The notes beneath the pieces are model-generated. The model did no database searches and was not told where the DNA came from. It worked only from the letters and a program-made list of their open reading frames with translations. Positions 58,960-64,000 of a DNA stretch of 64,000 bases are shown in pieces (positions within the stretch are counted from its first letter, which is position 1; the number at the start of each line of letters is the position of its first letter). Where the stretch lies: positions 7,611,904 to 7,675,903 of the forward strand of contig CM070604.1 in assembly GCA_036346395.1 (NCBI GenBank), in the 5' to 3' direction. Source of the stretch: Hsuehochloa calcarea. Its lineage: Eukaryota; Streptophyta; Magnoliopsida; Poales; Poaceae. A program made the position numbers and the translations under genes.

Positions 58960-59807
58960 GCTATTGTACCCCCCAAAAAAAACTATGCAAAATCATCTAA
59001 AATACCCCTTAAGACGACTTTGAAGGCGGTTTTTCCACGTGGCGATGGTTTGGTTTAATCTTCCTTTTAAAAAATAATTTTCTTTGGTGGGGCCTACTTG
59101 TCATAGGGGAAAGAGAGAGGGGGTTGTCTTCCTCCCCTAGCTCTGGACAGAGAGAAGGAATAGTGTCTTGGGCTAGGTATGAGAACAACAAAGTAGGGGT
59201 AAGGAGGTCCCATGAATGGGAAAATGGAATGCTTGAGATGATGGTGGTTTAGCACGAGGGGCATTGGAGTTGCGCTGGCCGAGGAGAGCTCTCCACCATT
59301 ACCTTCAGCCACCGGTGCTCGATCTTTTAAATAAGTGAGCCACCTCGATATTCATTCGCATCACTTTATGTTCCGCCCTCTTCTCATCCAAACCTCTAAA
59401 TTAATTTCATAAATTTGCTCATAGTAGCCGGCAATCAAATTTCTTCTCCCTCGCCTCTGTTCGGGTTTTACCGTTGCCATTCATCTTCTACAAGTAGCCT
59501 ACGTCCAATTAAATTATACTAGAGTTCATCTCGTCATGTTCTACATTTTGATGTGAGTATCTATTCCTCCCAACCTTAGTAGCACCACATCTACCATTGA
59601 CAAACCACCACTGTCGTTGTCACTCGTAGCCGGCACCTCCTTGCTACCCCACTCCCTGTCCCTGAACCACCACCACCATTAGCTTCACTGTGTCGTGCGC
59701 GTTCTGGTTTGCCCATCCCCAAGCCTCACCACCACTCCTTTCGCCGGCCGGTTGCTGCGCTCAAGCATTGCCCTTCCTGTGTGTACTGAGGTAGAAGACA
59801 TACTCGC

Positions 59808-59850
<43 letters not shown>

Positions 59851-60234
59851 ACACTTAGCTCCCACCCCAAAAGCGGCTTTTAAAAATAAAAATAAAGCTT
59901 TGAGTCAATGACGTGTAAAGCTTGGTGTGCAATATTTTTTTATAGTTTTTTTTTTGTAGAAGTTATCACCATGTCACCGTCCACGTCATCTGCCATGATG
60001 GTAAAACCGTCTCCGAGACCACCTTAAGGTATTATTTGCTCTGGTTTTGTAACTTTAGATTATAATACCTCATTTCAGAGGGCTGAATAGACAAACCATT
60101 AAACTTTGACAGGTGGACTAGACTTTTTCCGATGATATAACATTTTGGTCCATATGCATAGTTCATTTTTCCCCACGAGTGGCCCATTTATAAGGAGAAA
60201 GGAAGGACCTAAAAAATATGAACTCTTCGTATCA
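58960..60234. other. Intergenic; no gene seen
   Basis: AT-rich, with a (TC)19 microsatellite at 59811-59848. No supported coding sequence. Confidence 0.45.
59811..59848 (+). repeat. (TC)19 microsatellite
   Basis: Nineteen uninterrupted TC units. Confidence 0.95.
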
Positions 60235-60360
60235 CACAGAGGGTCATCACAGACTGTTCTAAACCCTCATCACATATGGTTTTTTAACTGTCTGATTTAT
60301 TGCGTCTGTGATAACATGCGATTATCACATACGGTTTTTGAGCCGTCTATGATAAGTCAC
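60235..60360 (+). repeat. CACTA-type subterminal repeat remnant
   Basis: Units such as CATCACAGACTGTTCTAAA, CATCACATATGGTTTTTTAAC, GCGTCTGTGATAA, ATTATCACATACGGTTTTTGAGCCG and TCTATGATAAG in alternating orientation. They resemble the arrays at 28135 and 33360. The array stops exactly where the LTR begins at 60361, so the LTR jumped into it or it is truncated. Confidence 0.6.
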
Positions 60361-61966
60361 TGTAACATCCCAAAAATAGATTTGTGTTTCAAATATAAGA
60401 AAATCAGGAGAAATTAAAACTTTTCTTGCATCTTGAAGTCATAGGTCATTTCTGTAATTCTTGATTAAGGAATTATGGAAATCACAATCAGAATCCTCAA
60501 TGGACTACTATCAAAAGCCTCCTTGGCATAAATCTCATGCCAAACCCTTGGAGATATTTCTCCTGAGTTCTTGGAAGGCTTGGCAACACCTCTGAATTAT
60601 CTCATGATTTTTAGAAATTATTTGATAATTTTTGGAGGCGAGTCAAAGCTTGGTCAAACCATAGCTTTCACCTTCTGGAATTTCTAGAAGAAAATTCAGT
60701 ACATTAGAATCTCTGGAAATTTCACATGAGGTTCCTCCGGTCGTCAGCAAACTCCAGTTAAAATTTCATTATTTTTGGAGCTTGCTCGCTACCTTAAATA
60801 ATTCCTCAAAAATCAGTTATTCAAATTCAAACCCTAACTGGTTTTCACTGTTCCTTGGGTTTAAGTCGGACTCGGGCTCGAGCCACGGGACTCGGTCCAG
60901 TCCACTAACTGTACCAACTGGTCATTCGGGCGCTAGGGTCGTGAGCCGTTGGATCGGCATCGAACGGTTTTCGACCAGTCGAACGATGGGATCGTTTCAA
61001 TCCACTCGATCTAGCCCAGCCGTTCGATTTCAATTCGACGACCAACGAGTCGTCTCCTTCCTCTGTCTGCGCGCGCGTGAGCCCTGCCATGGCGTGCGCC
61101 GAGGAGAAAAGCAGTGGCGTGCAGTCCACTCTATGGTCGCCTTTAAACGGCTATCTCTGCGCGCATTAAATGCCTGTCGCGCTCATCCCTCAGAAGGCCA
61201 TGATTCAACTGCTCCCATCGCTCTCAAGTGCTCTCATGGCGTTGTTGACCCGACCGGAAAACCCGCCGTTGCTCTCGCCATTGCTCTATTTAAACGCCAT
61301 TGTTTCACCCTTAGCTGCCTTTAGCACTTTCGCAACTCCAGCTAGCACTCACCAGCTTGCTTGAGCTGCAGTTCCTCGCAATCTCCTCGACCGCCATTGT
61401 TGAGTGGGGAGCTTCGGTGGAGGCGGTGCAGCGGGGGTTTTTCTTCTTCAAGTCTTTGCCCCCACTGCTCCCCCTTTACTCTCTGGAGCTTGACCCTCGC
61501 TCGGTTTGGTTCTCTCTTTGCTCAGGTCGCTGTGGCCTAGTGAGGACTTCTACCGCCGCTCGGACACTCGTCACGGAGCACTCCGTGGGTCTCTCGGTCG
61601 CTTCTTCACTCTGTAATTTCACCTTACCCTATAGGAGCTTAGGTGTGTTTTCGTTGTTCTTTTGGTATTGACCGTTTGGGGAGTTCTCCCGAGCCATACC
61701 TACCTCACCAAGGCCCGTGGTCGCATCACGGCTCAAATGCATACCCCGACCAAGGTTGGCCGCCGGTCGGCCCGTTAAACTTTTAGACCCTCATCCCTGC
61801 CTTTGGCTGGCGCCGCTGTGGTCGGAGACACCGCCGAGCCACTGGTAAAGCGTGCGAGAGGCGTTGCCTTGTGGTCGGAGTTCCGACCAGTCACTGTAGC
61901 TTGGCCGTTTCGACCAGATGCAGTATTATGTTGGGTAAATATGACGTCCCGTAGTCGCCAGAAGTA

Positions 61967-61978
61967 CCCCCCCCCCCC
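61967..61978 (+). repeat. Poly-C run of 12
   Basis: Twelve Cs within the long LTR. A matching long homopolymer, 11 Gs at 19414-19424, occurs in the related LTR in the HHP intron. Confidence 0.9.
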
Positions 61979-62024
61979 TTATATTTATAAGGGAGAGGCC
62001 TACCTAGTGATTGTAAGTTCTCCT

Positions 62025-62310
62025 ACAATCACCCATATAGTCGTAGTCTAACTACGACTATGGCGTGATCGTAAGGCCTTCTGCGACCATTACCCAGTCG
62101 TAAGTTCTGTCGCGGCCTGTATCTAGTCGTAAGTCTTATTACGACTATGTCAGGGTCATAAGTTCTCCCACGACTTGTATCTAGTCGTAGGTCCGTCTAC
62201 GACTAGAACCCAACAGAAGATCTCCTACGACCACTACCGTCAGAATCCTTCTACGACTTTTGTGCAATCAGAGTTCCGCTACGACCGCACTGGTCGTAAG
62301 ATTTTCTTTT
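62025..62310 (+). repeat. Array of GTCGTA / TACGAC motifs in the gypsy LTR
   Basis: Units such as GTATCTAGTCGTAAGTC, TATTACGACTATG, CCACGACTTGTATCTAGTCGTAGG and CTACGACTAGAACCC, about every 20-25 bases, in both orientations. Similar short motifs appear in the Copia solo LTR at 50120-50470. Confidence 0.65.
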
Positions 62311-64000
62311 GGTCGTATTTTTGGCATTAAGAATCCAAATCAATTGGTTCTTGTTGCTAAATTCTCTATAAATCATGCTCTTGCTATTGTGCAATTTTCA
62401 GAGTTTTTGGAGAAAGTTTGCTGTTGTTTTCTTCGTTCTTATTGGCTCTTTTTCGTTTTCTCGTTAGGATCCGAAGAGCACATTAACAATCTAATTGATC
62501 CTCCGCAACATCTTGACCCGCAGCAAGCAGGCAAGCAGTTCGATCATGTTAATCCCATTACTTTTCAAGTCTAATATCTTGTTTACAAATCATATGTATG
62601 CATGCTTTTGTGTCAAATTAATTTTCCCGATTAGAGGTAGTTATTCCTATTGTATTGTTGCCCTCAAATTGTTATCCCCTGCCACAACCTTAAATTATTA
62701 ATATCGCTGGTGGATTAGAGCCCGGTGATTTAGTTATGCTCTTTTGTTGTCTTTCCGGTGTCATGCTTAGCAATGCTTAGCTGTCGGTAGTATGGGGCAG
62801 TCGTCGACTTAGTCGATGATGTTGGTCACACGAATCTTATTATTACTCCATTATGTCCAGCATCCTGTGCTTTGTTACTTTGTAAAGTCAAAAACTGAAA
62901 ATAAAACTGTTTTCGACTTGGGCACAATGGTATGTTGGTGTGATCTGTTGGTGTGAATGGAATGGTGCCTAGGTCATCAAGGACCGAGTTACTTGTGTCA
63001 CTAAGCCAAGCGCTTATGCGTATAACCACGCGAGAGGATATGGGACCTCTCTGACTTAGTACTTTGGCGTGGGTTATCTCCGAGTCGCAGGAGGGGGTTG
63101 TGTGTGTTGTGTGAAACATGATATGTGGTCGTGTTCTTGTGTTGGGTGTGCGGTGGTGGAGATTCCGGGTAGGCTCTCCAACTCGAGGAGCGTCGTAGTT
63201 GTCCAAGGCTTTACCCGGACGGTAGTTGACCGAGGCTTTACGATGACTCGACACAACGTATGGGTTTCTATCCATACGGACGGCTCGTGAATAATTCACA
63301 ATATTGGAAATGTCTCAGAGGACTTAGCCGTGTCGCATACCTTCTAAGTGTGCTTAATAGCTTGGCAAAAAGGCGGTCTGGCGTGTGGGTACATTGGTAC
63401 ACCCCTGCAGGGATAAAACTATTCGAATAGCCTCGTCCTAGGTTATGGACATGCTTGGTAAGGTCGTGCAAGAACTAGACTACAACCTTTTAAATTAAAA
63501 TTTGACATGGGTGGTATGAATGGGTAATTCATGCTATTGTTGTGGTGACTAATGGGTTAGTCACTTCTGTATATTCATTGCCATCTATCTATTGTTATAT
63601 TGTTGTCGCTATTTATTATTTGAACATTAAAAACTGATTTGTTAACTTGCTTTTAAATGTACTATCTTATTGCAAATAAAATTTGCTTTATGCTAAAAAC
63701 GAAACCTACAACCTCCACTTGAAAAGCTTGCATATAGTTATGTACAGGTCTGTTACTCTACACGTAAGTCTTGCGAGTACATTCAAAGTACTCACCCGGC
63801 TTTGCTGGGCTCTTTGTTGCAGGAGAGGAAGGTGAGCCCCAAGGGCCTCACTTTTGTGAAATGTGTTGTGGATTCGACGACTAGCTTGGCGGCTCGGTCG
63901 GTTGCCTTGTGGGTTAAAGGCACACTGGTCGGCTCTTTTGTTTATGGCCATCTTATGGCACTTTTGCTTCCGCTGTTTATTTCTTTTGTCTATGTATATG

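Larger units (their letters stand above)
60361..64000 (+). mobile_element. Long gypsy-type LTR, running past the window end
   Basis: Begins TGTAACATCCCAAAAATAG at 60361, the typical start of long grass gypsy LTRs. It continues without gag or pol for 3.6 kb. A TTGCTCTATTTAAACGCC TATA-like region is at about 61280, followed by a GC-richer transcribed-leader-like part (61360-61900), an array of GTCGTA motifs (62025-62310), and near the end the GTACTCACCCGGCTTTGC...TTGTTGCAG-GAGAGGAAGG region with the short acidic frame (63822-63884). No LTR end was found before 64000. Confidence 0.75.

Overview
This window is nuclear DNA of a grass, most likely Oryza or a close relative. The evidence is GT-AG introns, monocot-style GC-rich exons, and transposon families typical of rice-type genomes. 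It holds three recognisable protein genes, one tRNA gene, and a very large load of nested transposable elements that fill introns and intergenic space. I could run no database search, so all family calls come from motifs I recognise.

Layout. (1) 1-12483: a sucrose-phosphate synthase gene on the + strand. Eleven exons with intact reading frame are visible. The N-terminal exon(s) lie left of the window or were not found. The intron upstream of the first visible exon holds a decayed Copia tail. The 5.8-kb intron 4552-10342 holds a 5'-truncated L1-type LINE, which is itself split by a gag-only Ty3/gypsy element (5839-~10030, minus strand). (2) 14360-16144: the remnant of a hAT transposase gene with the 3' part of its element. 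(3) 17216-22685: a four-exon heptahelical (PAQR/adiponectin-receptor-like) protein gene. Its third intron holds a 3.2-kb gypsy-type solo LTR in antisense. (4) 22996-39363: a second L1-type LINE on the minus strand, cut in two by a 12.8-kb insertion (24983-37755) with a perfect 5-bp target duplication (GTGTA). That insertion is best read as a giant solo LTR, itself broken by a CACTA (En/Spm) DNA transposon remnant (28126-36732). (5) 39832-39903: initiator tRNA-Met gene, minus strand. (6) ~40930-51790: a third long gypsy-type LTR body on the + strand, interrupted twice: by a Copia element (42900-48114, target duplication GGCGC, initiator-Met primer-binding site) and by an Angela/RIRE1-like Copia solo LTR (49509-51061, target duplication GATCC). 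(7) 52340-52610: a Copia RNase H scrap. (8) 54403-55284: a hybrid proline-rich cell-wall protein gene, minus strand, with a TATA box. (9) 55367-60360: mostly unassigned intergenic DNA with a Stowaway-like MITE, a local duplication and CACTA-type subterminal repeats. (10) 60361-64000: the start of another very long gypsy LTR that probably runs off the window.

Functionally, the host genes are unrelated housekeeping or physiology genes: cytosolic sucrose synthesis, a membrane receptor-like protein, a cell-wall protein and translation initiation. The unusual content lies in the repeats: insertion-within-insertion histories that can be read to the base, an initiator tRNA gene 3 kb from a retrotransposon whose primer site matches it exactly, a CACTA remnant flanked by an approximately 55-bp duplication instead of 3 bp, and a short acidic reading frame that recurs near the 3' end of four long gypsy LTRs. 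I saw no convincing evidence of a wholly new system.
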